A stretch of 28,787 nucleotides of DNA from Prevotellaceae bacterium UBA4359 (GTDB lineage Bacteria; Bacteroidota; Bacteroidia; Bacteroidales; Bacteroidaceae), in the NCBI GenBank assembly GCA_002393555.1, contig DGSP01000062.1, positions 1 to 28,787 of the forward strand. The letters run 5' to 3'. A program made the translations under genes and the position numbers. This document shows, in pieces, positions 22,352-28,787 of the stretch. The notes beneath the pieces were generated by a model that was not told where the DNA came from, did no database searches, and saw only the letters and a program-made list of their open reading frames with translations. How positions within the stretch are numbered: position 1 is the first letter of the stretch; each line of letters starts with the position of its first letter.

Positions 22352-24298
22352 TCAGAAGGGGCGATGGCCTCCGCCGCCTCCGGGTTGGAATCCTCCTCCG
22401 CCTCCGGGTTGGAATCCTCCGCCTCCTGTGTATTGGCTAAGGCTGACGGTGTCGCCGCCTGTGGCGGTGGCGTTGATGCGGCCATAGCCGTTCCAGAGGG
22501 TGGTGCCGCCGCTGGGGGTGATGCCCGACTTGAGGGTGCAGGTGCCTGCTGTGGATACAACCATGGGGCTGCCATAACTGCCAGAGGGAATCTTATAGGC
22601 GAGCACGAGGGAACCATTGGAGTAGAGTCCGTACCAGTTTTCGTTGGTGTCGGTGGAGGTCTGGTAACTGGAGGTCTGGTAGCAGGTCTGGGTCAGGCTG
22701 GCTCCGTTCTCCAGTCCGCTGATGGCGACGAGGGTGCCGCTCTGCACGTAGAGTGTCTTCTGGCTTTCGCTGTTGGCATCGAAGGCCACGTCGGCTCCGC
22801 CGTGGCACATGGAGAAGGCGGTGGCTCCCTGCACGTAGAGGTTGCCGTTGGCATCGATGCCGTCGGCTCCAGTGGAGGAGCCTGTGGAGCGGGCCATGAT
22901 GTAGCCGCCCTTCAGGTACATGTCGCTGCTGGAGTTGATGGCATCGTTAGAGCCTGTGGCATAGACGATGCAGTCGCCGCTGGTGGTGAGGGTGCTTTTG
23001 GACTCGATGCCCTCGTGGTAACTGGACGTGGCGGTGATGGTGCCTCCGCTGAGGGTCATGGCCCCATCGCTCTTGATGGCTTTGGGCGCGGCTGAGTAAC
23101 TGCCATAGGTGTATTTGCTGCCCGAGGCTGTGGCGATGATGGTGCCGCCGCTGATGGCGAGTGTGCCGTCGGCTTTGATGCCTTTGCCGCCAGTGCCGCT
23201 GGCCTTGAGGGTGAGGGTGCCGCCGCTGAGGGTCATGTTGCCGTCTGACTTGAGGCAACTGGCTCCTTTGGCATCGCGGTCGGTAGAGTCGTAGGTGCCG
23301 TTGCCTTGGGCGGTAAGGGTGAGGATGCCGTCGCTCACTCGGAGGTCGCCTGCGCTCTTCACACATTTGGTGGCTGCGCCTGTGGTGGTGACGGTGAGGG
23401 TGCCGCCTTCGATGTAGATGTTGCCGGAGTCTTCGTCGTCGTGGGCATCGGTGGTGGAGGTCTCGACGATTTCACCTGTGGAGGTTGTGCCGTCGAGGTC
23501 GGCTTGTATGCCGTCATCGCCTACTCCACTGATGGTGACGGTTCCGCTCTTCATGAGGAAGTATTCGTTGCAGTTGATGCCGTCGCTCACGGCTCCCGTC
23601 ACGTTGAGGGTGAGGTTCTTCACGCTGATGTAGTCGCCGCTCTTGATGGCATGGGCGGTGTTGCCTTTGACGGTGAGGGTTCCGTTGCCTTGCAACTGTA
23701 TCTGCCCTTTGCTGTAGATGCAGCCTTTCTGTGAGCTGCTGGCTCCGTCGGCGAGCGTGTTCTCGGTGCCTTTCTTGGCGCTGATCTGGATGCGCTTGCC
23801 GTTGGTGATGTTGAGGGCGGCACCGAGGGGATTGGTGAGCGTCAGTCCGCTCAAGGCAATGGTGCATTTGTAGGAGCCTTCGAGGGCGAACTCGCCGTTG
23901 GTGGTGGTGCCGGAGAGGGTGTAGGTGATTTCATCGCCATCCACTGCATCGGTGTTGCTCTGGGCAATGGTGACGTGGGCATTGCTGAGGGTGGGCGTGA
24001 CATATTGCGCCACGTTGCCTGCCACGGTGACGGTGGCCGAGGTGCCGTTGTAGGCGATGGCCACTTGGTTGTTGGTCACGGAGGTGTTATCGACGTACAT
24101 TTTGTCGATGTCACTGATGCTGAACTGCTTGCCTTGAATGGTCAGGGCGGTGCCGTCGGTGTAGGTCATGTCGCCTGTCTGTGCTGAGGGGAACTGGTAG
24201 GTGACGTTGCCGCACACCACATTGAGGGTCTGGGCTGATGCGCCAAGTGTGAAAACCAGCGCTGGGAGGATGGATAGAATCTTTTTCATGATGTTCAT
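22352..24298 (-). CDS. Exported Cthe_2159-type beta-helix carbohydrate-binding protein
   Basis: The product has 648 residues from ATG 24298, or 645 from the second ATG at 24289, which begins the signal peptide MKKILSILPALVFTLGASAQ. Residues about 25-75 form a small beta domain ending ISDIDKMYVDN. From about 110 to 560 the protein is built of repeated short beta turns (TLTVKGNTAHAIKSGDYISV, SGVGDDGIQADLDG, MTLSGGTLTLKASGTGGKGI), the parallel beta-helix of the PF14262/Cthe_2159 type, known for calcium and acid-sugar (polygalacturonate) binding. The tail is Gly-Pro-rich (GGGGFQP repeated, ending GHRPF). Its ATG overlaps the TGA of the small upstream gene. Ligand and surface location are inferred. 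The tail is unusual. Confidence 0.8.
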   Translation of the reverse strand: MNIMKKILSILPALVFTLGASAQTLNVVCGNVTYQFPSAQTGDMTYTDGTALTIQGKQFSISDIDKMYVDNTSVTNNQVAIAYNGTSATVTVAGNVAQYVTPTLSNAHVTIAQSNTDAVDGDEITYTLSGTTTNGEFALEGSYKCTIALSGLTLTNPLGAALNITNGKRIQISAKKGTENTLADGASSSQKGCIYSKGQIQLQGNGTLTVKGNTAHAIKSGDYISVKNLTLNVTGAVSDGINCNEYFLMKSGTVTISGVGDDGIQADLDGTTSTGEIVETSTTDAHDDEDSGNIYIEGGTLTVTTTGAATKCVKSAGDLRVSDGILTLTAQGNGTYDSTDRDAKGASCLKSDGNMTLSGGTLTLKASGTGGKGIKADGTLAISGGTIIATASGSKYTYGSYSAAPKAIKSDGAMTLSGGTITATSSYHEGIESKSTLTTSGDCIVYATGSNDAINSSSDMYLKGGYIMARSTGSSTGADGIDANGNLYVQGATAFSMCHGGADVAFDANSESQKTLYVQSGTLVAISGLENGASLTQTCYQTSSYQTSTDTNENWYGLYSNGSLVLAYKIPSGSYGSPMVVSTAGTCTLKSGITPSGGTTLWNGYGRINATATGGDTVSLSQYTGGGGFQPGGGGGFQPGGGGGHRPF

Positions 24299-24702
24299 CT
24301 GACTGAGATTTTCAGGGTTCGACTGGGGCTTTTCACCACGTAGATGCCTTTGGCGAGAGTGGTCTGGGCTTGTTTCAGGTTCTCATACTGGCCAAGCGAG
24401 ATGCCTGCCAGGGTAAACACCTCCACGGGTTCGTCGGTGGTTGCAGCAGGGGTCTCTTCTATGCCGGTGGTTCCGCTGGCAGAGAAGTACATCTTACTGA
24501 GGCCCGACAGTGGGAGTGTGGTGGCTGTGCCGTCGCTTGCGGTGGCCACCAGGTTGCCGCCGGAGAAGGTGATGACGAGCGACGAGGTGAGGACTGACGT
24601 AGATTCGCCGCCTGCTGTCTGGAAGGTGAGGTAGGGATAGTCGTCGGCTTGTGCTGTGGCTACGGCTGCAAGTGTCAGCAGAAAGAAAAATGACTTTTTC
24701 AT
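24295..24702 (-). CDS. Small secreted protein with a type IX sorting-like C-terminus
   Basis: The product has 135 residues. Signal peptide: MKKSFFFLLTLAAVATAQA. A beta domain then runs from YPYLTFQTAGGES to LSGLSKMYFSASG, resembling the first domain of the next gene (both end in xxKMYxxx). After a Thr/Glu-rich linker the last 45 residues (VEVFTLAGISLGQYENLKQA and LAKGIYVVKSPSRTLKISVR) follow the pattern of type A type IX secretion C-terminal domains (GiYiv, then a terminal Lys-rich strand). Its stop overlaps the next gene by ATGA, so the two are coupled. It may be a secreted partner or an anchor of the beta-helix protein; no enzymatic motif is present. Confidence 0.72.
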   Translation of the reverse strand: MKKSFFFLLTLAAVATAQADDYPYLTFQTAGGESTSVLTSSLVITFSGGNLVATASDGTATTLPLSGLSKMYFSASGTTGIEETPAATTDEPVEVFTLAGISLGQYENLKQAQTTLAKGIYVVKSPSRTLKISVR

Positions 24703-24762
24703 GCTGGGTCTGTTTTTTAAGTTAGTTTGTTAGTTAGATATAAATAGATGTGTAATCGGATG

Positions 24763-24770
24763 CAAAGGTA
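24763..24770 (-). promoter_or_regulatory. -7 box for the secreted pair
   Basis: The minus strand reads TACCTTTG (TAnnTTTG), 60 bp before the ATG at 24702. No -33 match is visible. It faces the AraC promoter across about 90 bp. Confidence 0.55.
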
Positions 24771-24838
24771 CGGCTATTTCCTTGCAGAGGGAATGACGAG
24801 AGTAGCGTTTTTTTTTGCAAAAAGTCGAATCGAGGTTG

Positions 24839-24866
24839 TTTGCGCGTTAAAAAAGTCTTATCTTTG
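24839..24866 (+). promoter_or_regulatory. Promoter of the AraC regulator gene
   Basis: TTTG at 24839-24842 and TATCTTTG at 24859-24866 match the Bacteroidetes -33/-7 pair with a 16-bp gap, slightly short. It lies 28 bp before ATG 24894, which rules out the upstream TTG at 24840 as the start. Confidence 0.6.
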
Positions 24867-24893
24867 TGGCGAAAAGTTAAATGTACCTTAATT

Positions 24894-25748
24894 ATGGAAA
24901 CAGAGGGCAAACATCCGCTTGATGTGCAGAACCAACTCATCGAGGAGCGTGGGGTGGTGGTGATAGACGATGTGACCGCCATGCCCACCTATAGCGAACC
25001 CTATGTGTCACCCCATCTGGTGGTGGGCCTGAACAAGCGTGGCTACGTGAAGGCCGAGTACGACATGCAGCCAGTGGAGTTCTGGCCGCAGGAGATTTCG
25101 GTGCTCTATCCCAACCACATCGTGCTGGCCAATGAGTCATCGCCCGACTATCTGGCCACACTCGTGGTGGTGTCGGGCGAGTTTTTGCAACGGCTGAAGC
25201 ACCGCAGTTCGTTCCGCAACCATCTGGAGTACCTGCACCGCCCCGCCTTCCGGCTGACCGACGAGCAGTATGCGACGGTGCTGGAGATGATTCGGCTGAT
25301 GGACAAGGTGAGCCGCATGGAGGTGGCGGGGCGGACGAACATGCTGGAGAGCCTGCTGGATGTGTTTTCGCAACTTGTGGATGAGTATCGTTTTGAGAAT
25401 GAGGGGAAACCCTCGGAGCAGTTGACCAACGACCTGCTGCTTTCACGTTTTTTCGACGAAGTGGTGGCACACTACCGCGAGTCGCGAGAGGTGAAGTTCT
25501 ATGCCGACCTGCTGCACCTCTCGCCCAAGTATTTTTCTTCCATCATCAGACGCAGCACAGGCATGGGGGCTGGCGAGTGGATTGCCAACTATGTGATAGT
25601 GCAGGCAAAACTGCTGCTCAACACCCGGATGGATTTGAGCATACAGCAGATAGCCAGCGAGTTAGGCTTTCCCGACTCTTCCACCTTTAGCCGCTATTTC
25701 AAGAAGGGTACGGGGGTGTCGCCTATCGAGTGCCGCCGTTCAAGGTGA
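24894..25748 (+). CDS. AraC-family transcriptional regulator
   Basis: The product has 284 residues from ATG 24894 (METEGKHPLDVQNQLIEERG). An N-terminal beta-rich sensor part (about 1-160) includes YSEPYVSPHLVVGLNKRGYV. The C-terminal AraC HTH pair (about 185-284) shows KFYADLLHLSPKYFSSIIRR in the first HTH and LSIQQIASELGFPDSSTFSR, YFKKGTGVSPIECRR in the second. It is divergent from the secreted pair and convergent with the GH2 gene, whose stop lies 26 bp inside it. It probably responds to a small sugar or acid and controls one of these neighbours. The ligand is unknown. Confidence 0.9.
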   Translation: METEGKHPLDVQNQLIEERGVVVIDDVTAMPTYSEPYVSPHLVVGLNKRGYVKAEYDMQPVEFWPQEISVLYPNHIVLANESSPDYLATLVVVSGEFLQRLKHRSSFRNHLEYLHRPAFRLTDEQYATVLEMIRLMDKVSRMEVAGRTNMLESLLDVFSQLVDEYRFENEGKPSEQLTNDLLLSRFFDEVVAHYRESREVKFYADLLHLSPKYFSSIIRRSTGMGAGEWIANYVIVQAKLLLNTRMDLSIQQIASELGFPDSSTFSRYFKKGTGVSPIECRRSR

Positions 25749-28161
25749 GAGTGGCTGACTGCAAGAAGGGAGAGGTGGCAGTCACCGTGACCGTCTCCTT
25801 GCCTTGCTGTGCTATATAGGCCACCAGCCGACCGCCCAGCACTCGCAAGCGTGGATTGCGCTGACTGAAAGGCTGTCCACCGCCCTGCATGCTGCCGTTC
25901 TCCATGCCCAGCAGACGTGCGCCGCGCACCATGAGCGTCACCTCGTTGTCGGCCAGTTTCACAAGGTTTCCATCCTCGTCCACCACTTCCACAAACACGT
26001 GCGTTCCGCCATCGGTGGTCAGTTTGATGGCATGAGGAGCCTTCGTGGTCTTCACTTCGTAAACCAACTGGTTGTCTGCCTCGCAGCGCAGTGTGCCGGG
26101 GGTGTAGTCGATGTCCCAGTAGAGGATGTCGGTGGCCTCATCGCGTTCTGGTTCACCGCCGATGGGCTGTCCGTTCAGGGTCAGGTGGGCAGTCTTGCCG
26201 TTGGTGTAGCACACGACGCGGATGCGCTGCCCCTCCTGATAGTTCCACGTGTCGGCAGCGTAGGGCGACACCTGCGTGCTGCGCTGGTTGTTGTTGCGCG
26301 AGCCGTAGCGTTGCGGCCCCACGGGATAGGTGCCGATGTAGCACACAGGCTCCTCGCTCCACAGGGCGGCACGATACCACCCGTTGGGCTTGCGCTGACC
26401 TGCCAGGTCGAGCAGTCCGGCACTGCTGCCACGGGCAGGCCACACGCCGCTCTCGCCCAGATAGTCGATGCCCGTCCAGAGGAACTGCCCGAAGATGTGT
26501 GCGTTGTCCCTCACGGCTTTCCATGCCGCCAGGTCGTGGCGGTTCTCCGAGCCATAGATGATACGCTTCGGGTAGGTCTTATGGTCTTCGCCATAGCGGC
26601 TCTCGGTGTAGTTATAGCCCACCACGTCGATGGCTCCCGGATAAGCCGTCTCGTTCGACATCACCACGCCAGCCAGTGCACCCGTGGTGGGTCGCGAGGG
26701 GTCGATGTCCTTCACAATCTTGGCCAGTCGCTGGGCGATGAGGCCGATGCGCTCGGCATTGGGCTGGTTGGGCTTGTAGCCGCCATACATGGGTTGCGTG
26801 AAACCCTTCGAGCCGCCGTCCAGCACAGGGTGGGAATAGGGGTCGTTGGGGTAATCCACCTCGTTGCCTATCGACCACAGGAACACGCTCGGATGGCAGC
26901 GGTCGCGGCGCACCATGTCGGCCACATCGCGGTCTATCCACTCCTCAAAGTAGGTGTAGGTACCCTCAAAGGCCGGCTTGCCCTGGTTCCATCCCTTCAT
27001 CCATTTGCGTTTCGGAAACTCCCATTCGTCCGATGCCTCATCCATCACCAACAGCCCCACCTCGTCGCACAGGTCGTAGAACTCCGGCATGTGTGGGTTG
27101 TGGCTCAGTCGGATGGCATTCGCACCCAGTTTTTTCAGTTCGACGAGTCTTCTTCGCCACACCTCCTTCGGCACCGCTGTGCCCAGCACCCCCGCATCGT
27201 CGTGCACACACACGCCCTTCACCTTCATCCACTGGCCGTTGAGCGCAAAGCCCTTGTCGGCCGAGAACTCCAGTGTGCGCAGTCCGGCCTTCACCTCCGA
27301 GCGGTCAGTCTCCTGTCCCTCGTCCATGAGCCGTGTGGTGAGCGTGTAGAGATAAGGCTTGTCAAGTGTCCACCGCTGCGGATTCGGCACCGTGAGTTTC
27401 ACCGTTTTCTTCCCTTCAGAGCCGATGGCCGTCTGAGCCGTGGCCACCACCCTGCCCTCTTTGTCAGCCAGTTCCACCACGGCTTGCAGGGCAGTTTTTC
27501 CGCCTTTGTCCGTGCGGCAGTCAGAGGTTTCCACATCCACTTCCACCTCAGCCCGTTTGGCCGTGATGCCCTTCAGTCGGTAGGCCGTGCCCCACTGTGC
27601 CAGATGCACCTCGGGAGCGGTGACCACCCACACATTGCGGTTGATGCCGCTGCCCGTATACCAGCGCGAGTCAGCCTCAGCCGAGTGGTCGATGCGCACG
27701 GCCAGCACATTCTCCCCCTGTTGCAGGTGCGGAGTCATGTCGTAGAGGAAAGAGGCAAAACCGCTGGGTCGCTTGCCCAGCAGGTGGCCGTTCAGATACA
27801 CCTCCGAGTGGTTGTAGGCACCCTCAAAGTAGATATAGTATCGCTTCCCCTCCTGTGGCGAGAGCGTCAGGTGCCGCCTGTACCAGCCGATGCCGCCGGG
27901 CAGATAGCCTTGGCACGACCCCTTGTCGGGCGACATGGGCAGTTCCACCCCCCAGTCGTGGGGCAATGAGAGCCGCCGCCAGCGCGAGTCGTCGAAGCCC
28001 GCATTTTTCATCTCGGGACTTTCGTAGGTGTTCCACATCGAGTCGGCTCTCAGAAAGAGCCAGTTGTCGTTCATTCGTTCGGCCTGGCCGAAGGAGACCT
28101 GTGCCCATGCAGCCGAGGCGGCACAGAGGAGTGCGAGTGCACTCAGGAGTAGTTTCTTCAT
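25723..28161 (-). CDS. Exported GH2 glycoside hydrolase (beta-galactosidase type)
   Basis: The product has 812 residues from ATG 28161, which begins a clear signal peptide (MKKLLLSALALLCAASAAWA). A longer frame to 28224 is less likely. Domain order: jelly-roll sugar-binding domain (about 25-190, WRRLSLPHDWGVELP), immunoglobulin-like domain, then the TIM barrel with SIGNEVDYP carrying the acid/base Glu434 and IYGSENRHD carrying the nucleophile Glu539, then further beta domains (ETKTTKAPHAIKLTTDGGTH) as in GH2 enzymes with DUF4982-type tails. It probably cleaves beta-galactosides, though beta-glucuronides cannot be ruled out. The last 26 bp overlap the end of the AraC gene on the other strand. 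The promoter lies at 28248-28255. Confidence 0.93.
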   Translation of the reverse strand: MKKLLLSALALLCAASAAWAQVSFGQAERMNDNWLFLRADSMWNTYESPEMKNAGFDDSRWRRLSLPHDWGVELPMSPDKGSCQGYLPGGIGWYRRHLTLSPQEGKRYYIYFEGAYNHSEVYLNGHLLGKRPSGFASFLYDMTPHLQQGENVLAVRIDHSAEADSRWYTGSGINRNVWVVTAPEVHLAQWGTAYRLKGITAKRAEVEVDVETSDCRTDKGGKTALQAVVELADKEGRVVATAQTAIGSEGKKTVKLTVPNPQRWTLDKPYLYTLTTRLMDEGQETDRSEVKAGLRTLEFSADKGFALNGQWMKVKGVCVHDDAGVLGTAVPKEVWRRRLVELKKLGANAIRLSHNPHMPEFYDLCDEVGLLVMDEASDEWEFPKRKWMKGWNQGKPAFEGTYTYFEEWIDRDVADMVRRDRCHPSVFLWSIGNEVDYPNDPYSHPVLDGGSKGFTQPMYGGYKPNQPNAERIGLIAQRLAKIVKDIDPSRPTTGALAGVVMSNETAYPGAIDVVGYNYTESRYGEDHKTYPKRIIYGSENRHDLAAWKAVRDNAHIFGQFLWTGIDYLGESGVWPARGSSAGLLDLAGQRKPNGWYRAALWSEEPVCYIGTYPVGPQRYGSRNNNQRSTQVSPYAADTWNYQEGQRIRVVCYTNGKTAHLTLNGQPIGGEPERDEATDILYWDIDYTPGTLRCEADNQLVYEVKTTKAPHAIKLTTDGGTHVFVEVVDEDGNLVKLADNEVTLMVRGARLLGMENGSMQGGGQPFSQRNPRLRVLGGRLVAYIAQQGKETVTVTATSPFLQSATLTLNGGTR

Positions 28162-28247
28162 ATAGGTTAATGTGTTGTGTTTACCTGTTAGTCTTGTCGT
28201 TCTGCCGTTCTGTCGTGCAACCATTCGGTCGTCACCCTTTCAGGTTG

Positions 28248-28279
28248 CAAAGATAACACATTCTTTCCACATTGTCCAA
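28248..28279 (-). promoter_or_regulatory. Promoter of the GH2 gene
   Basis: The minus strand reads TATCTTTG at 28255-28248 with TTG at 28279-28277, a 21-bp gap, close to the Bacteroidetes -7/-33 pattern. The leader to ATG 28161 is about 80 nt and contains repeated GTTCTGCCG/GTTCTGTCG. Confidence 0.6.
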
Positions 28280-28303
28280 TCTTTTCCTCAAAAATTCATC
28301 TTC

Positions 28304-28375
28304 TAACGTGAGTTCGGTATAAGGATATACGCCTTTGGCGGACAAAGAAAAAACAAATAAAAACAAGTAAAAACT
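28304..28375 (+). repeat. Extragenic repeat, unit A
   Basis: It starts TAACGTGAGTTCGGTATAAG, continues with a TACGCCTTTGGCGGA stem-loop and an A-rich tail (AAACAAATAAAAACAAG). The same parts recur in units B and C. The whole stretch 28280-28787 has no gene. Confidence 0.8.
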
Positions 28376-28437
28376 TTAAGTTTCGGAAGTTCCAAACGCT
28401 TCATTTTCAACAACGAATAAAGCGAATAATTCTAATT

Positions 28438-28529
28438 TAACGTTAGTTCGGTATAAGAAAAGTTTTATTATACGCCTTCGGCGGACGAAGAAAAAACAGA
28501 AAAAAACAAGTAAAAACAAATAAAAACAG
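28438..28529 (+). repeat. Extragenic repeat, unit B
   Basis: It starts TAACGTTAGTTCGGTATAAG, then a 14-bp insertion, TACGCCTTCGGCGGACGAAG and an A-rich tail. It faces unit C and together they can form a long imperfect hairpin. Confidence 0.8.
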
Positions 28530-28573
28530 GTTCTTCTTGGTTGTGATGGCAAAGACGTTGTGGACGAAGAAAA

Positions 28574-28655
28574 GGTTTTTATTTGTTTTCATCGGTTTTT
28601 ATTTGTTTTTTCTTCGTCCGCCGAAGGCGTAATTCTTACATCGAACTCACGTTAA
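28574..28655 (-). repeat. Extragenic repeat, unit C (inverted)
   Basis: On the minus strand it reads TTAACGTGAGTTCG, then TTACGCCTTCGGCGGACGAA and AAACAAATAAAAACC, the inverse of unit B across a loop of about 45 bp. The arms are about 80-90 bp with small gaps. Confidence 0.8.
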
Positions 28656-28699
28656 TTTACCATGCGGCGAGAAGATGTATGTCCCTAATGCCGCAAGCG

Positions 28700-28765
28700 G
28701 CAACGAATGAAATCGAATGGCTACACTCAGCATTCGTTTTTATTCGTTGCACCTTAGGTGCATTG
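28700..28765. repeat. Further inverted repeat at the right edge
   Basis: GCAACGAATGAAATCGAATG at about 28698-28717 pairs with CATTCGTTTTTATTCGTTGC at about 28731-28750, differing at a few bases. Next to it TGCACCTTAGGTGCA is a near-perfect palindrome. No gene is seen. Confidence 0.65.
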
Positions 28766-28787
28766 TGCATTGTATAAATTCGTCATA

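Noticed and set aside
22127..23734. Gly/Ala-rich plus-strand frames
   Set aside because: They are shadows of the repetitive beta-helix gene and have no start context or promoter.
24840..24893. N-terminal extension of the AraC regulator
   Set aside because: It starts at a TTG within the promoter and encodes the -7 box.
25804..27969. 721-residue plus-strand frame
   Set aside because: It lies antisense to the GH2 gene, whose catalytic motifs and signal peptide are clear. GC-rich codon use keeps the opposite frame open.
1..28787. tRNA or rRNA genes
   Set aside because: No cloverleaf with a TTC-loop or rRNA signature was recognised by eye; a tRNAscan run would settle it.

Overview
The window looks like a Bacteroidales chromosome, most like a gut or oral Prevotella/Segatella or Bacteroides relative. 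The reasons are Bacteroidetes-type -7 boxes (TAnnTTTG) in front of several genes, weak Shine-Dalgarno sequences, a type IX secretion-like C-terminus, SusD-era glycan enzymes (GH29, GH2 with signal peptides), an AraC regulator and a FucP transporter. The species cannot be fixed from the sequence alone. Layout: positions 1 to about 11,700 form a visibly more AT-rich defence and mobile-gene island, nearly all on the minus strand. From about 11,800 to the end the sequence is more GC-rich, ordinary metabolic DNA. Island, read in transcription direction: a Fic protein (5259-4105), a DinD/BRO-N plus RhuM fusion (4108-2726) and an SMC/condensin-type operon resembling Wadjet/MksBEF follow one another with overlaps or gaps of only a few bases. 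The condensin genes are a kleisin-like gene (2721-1501), a small winged-helix subunit gene (1494-741) and the start of an ATPase gene with a Walker A motif (744 to the left edge). The small-subunit gene is broken by a 202-bp MITE-like element with 23-bp terminal inverted repeats and a 9-bp target duplication; removing the element plus one duplication restores a 180-residue frame exactly. Upstream lie a decayed copy of the start of the DinD/RhuM gene, a membrane-anchored coiled-coil protein, and a Type II restriction-modification set: an XRE regulator with a palindromic operator over its promoter, an unknown 214-residue protein, a PD-(D/E)XK nuclease and an N6-adenine methyltransferase. An unknown 390-residue gene on the plus strand closes the island and runs into a four-copy 32-bp tandem repeat. 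Metabolic part: an exported M13 metallopeptidase (+) converges on a YhaM-like HD exoribonuclease (-), with a strong hairpin between them. A six-gene minus-strand cluster (22171 to 14973) encodes an aldo/keto reductase, an amidohydrolase of the lactonase type, FucP, a zinc-dependent dehydrogenase, a nucleotidyltransferase-GHMP kinase fusion and an exported alpha-L-fucosidase. It looks like release, import and non-phosphorolytic oxidation of L-fucose (fucose to fuconolactone to fuconate and on), but no fuconate dehydratase or aldolase is present and the kinase fusion has no obvious place in known fucose routes. Then follow a pair of secreted proteins (a beta-helix Cthe_2159-type carbohydrate-binding protein and a small protein with a sorting-like tail), a divergent AraC regulator and an exported GH2 glycosidase whose 3' end overlaps the AraC gene. 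The last 560 bp are non-coding and consist of direct and inverted A-rich repeats. No tRNA, rRNA or convincing CRISPR array was seen.
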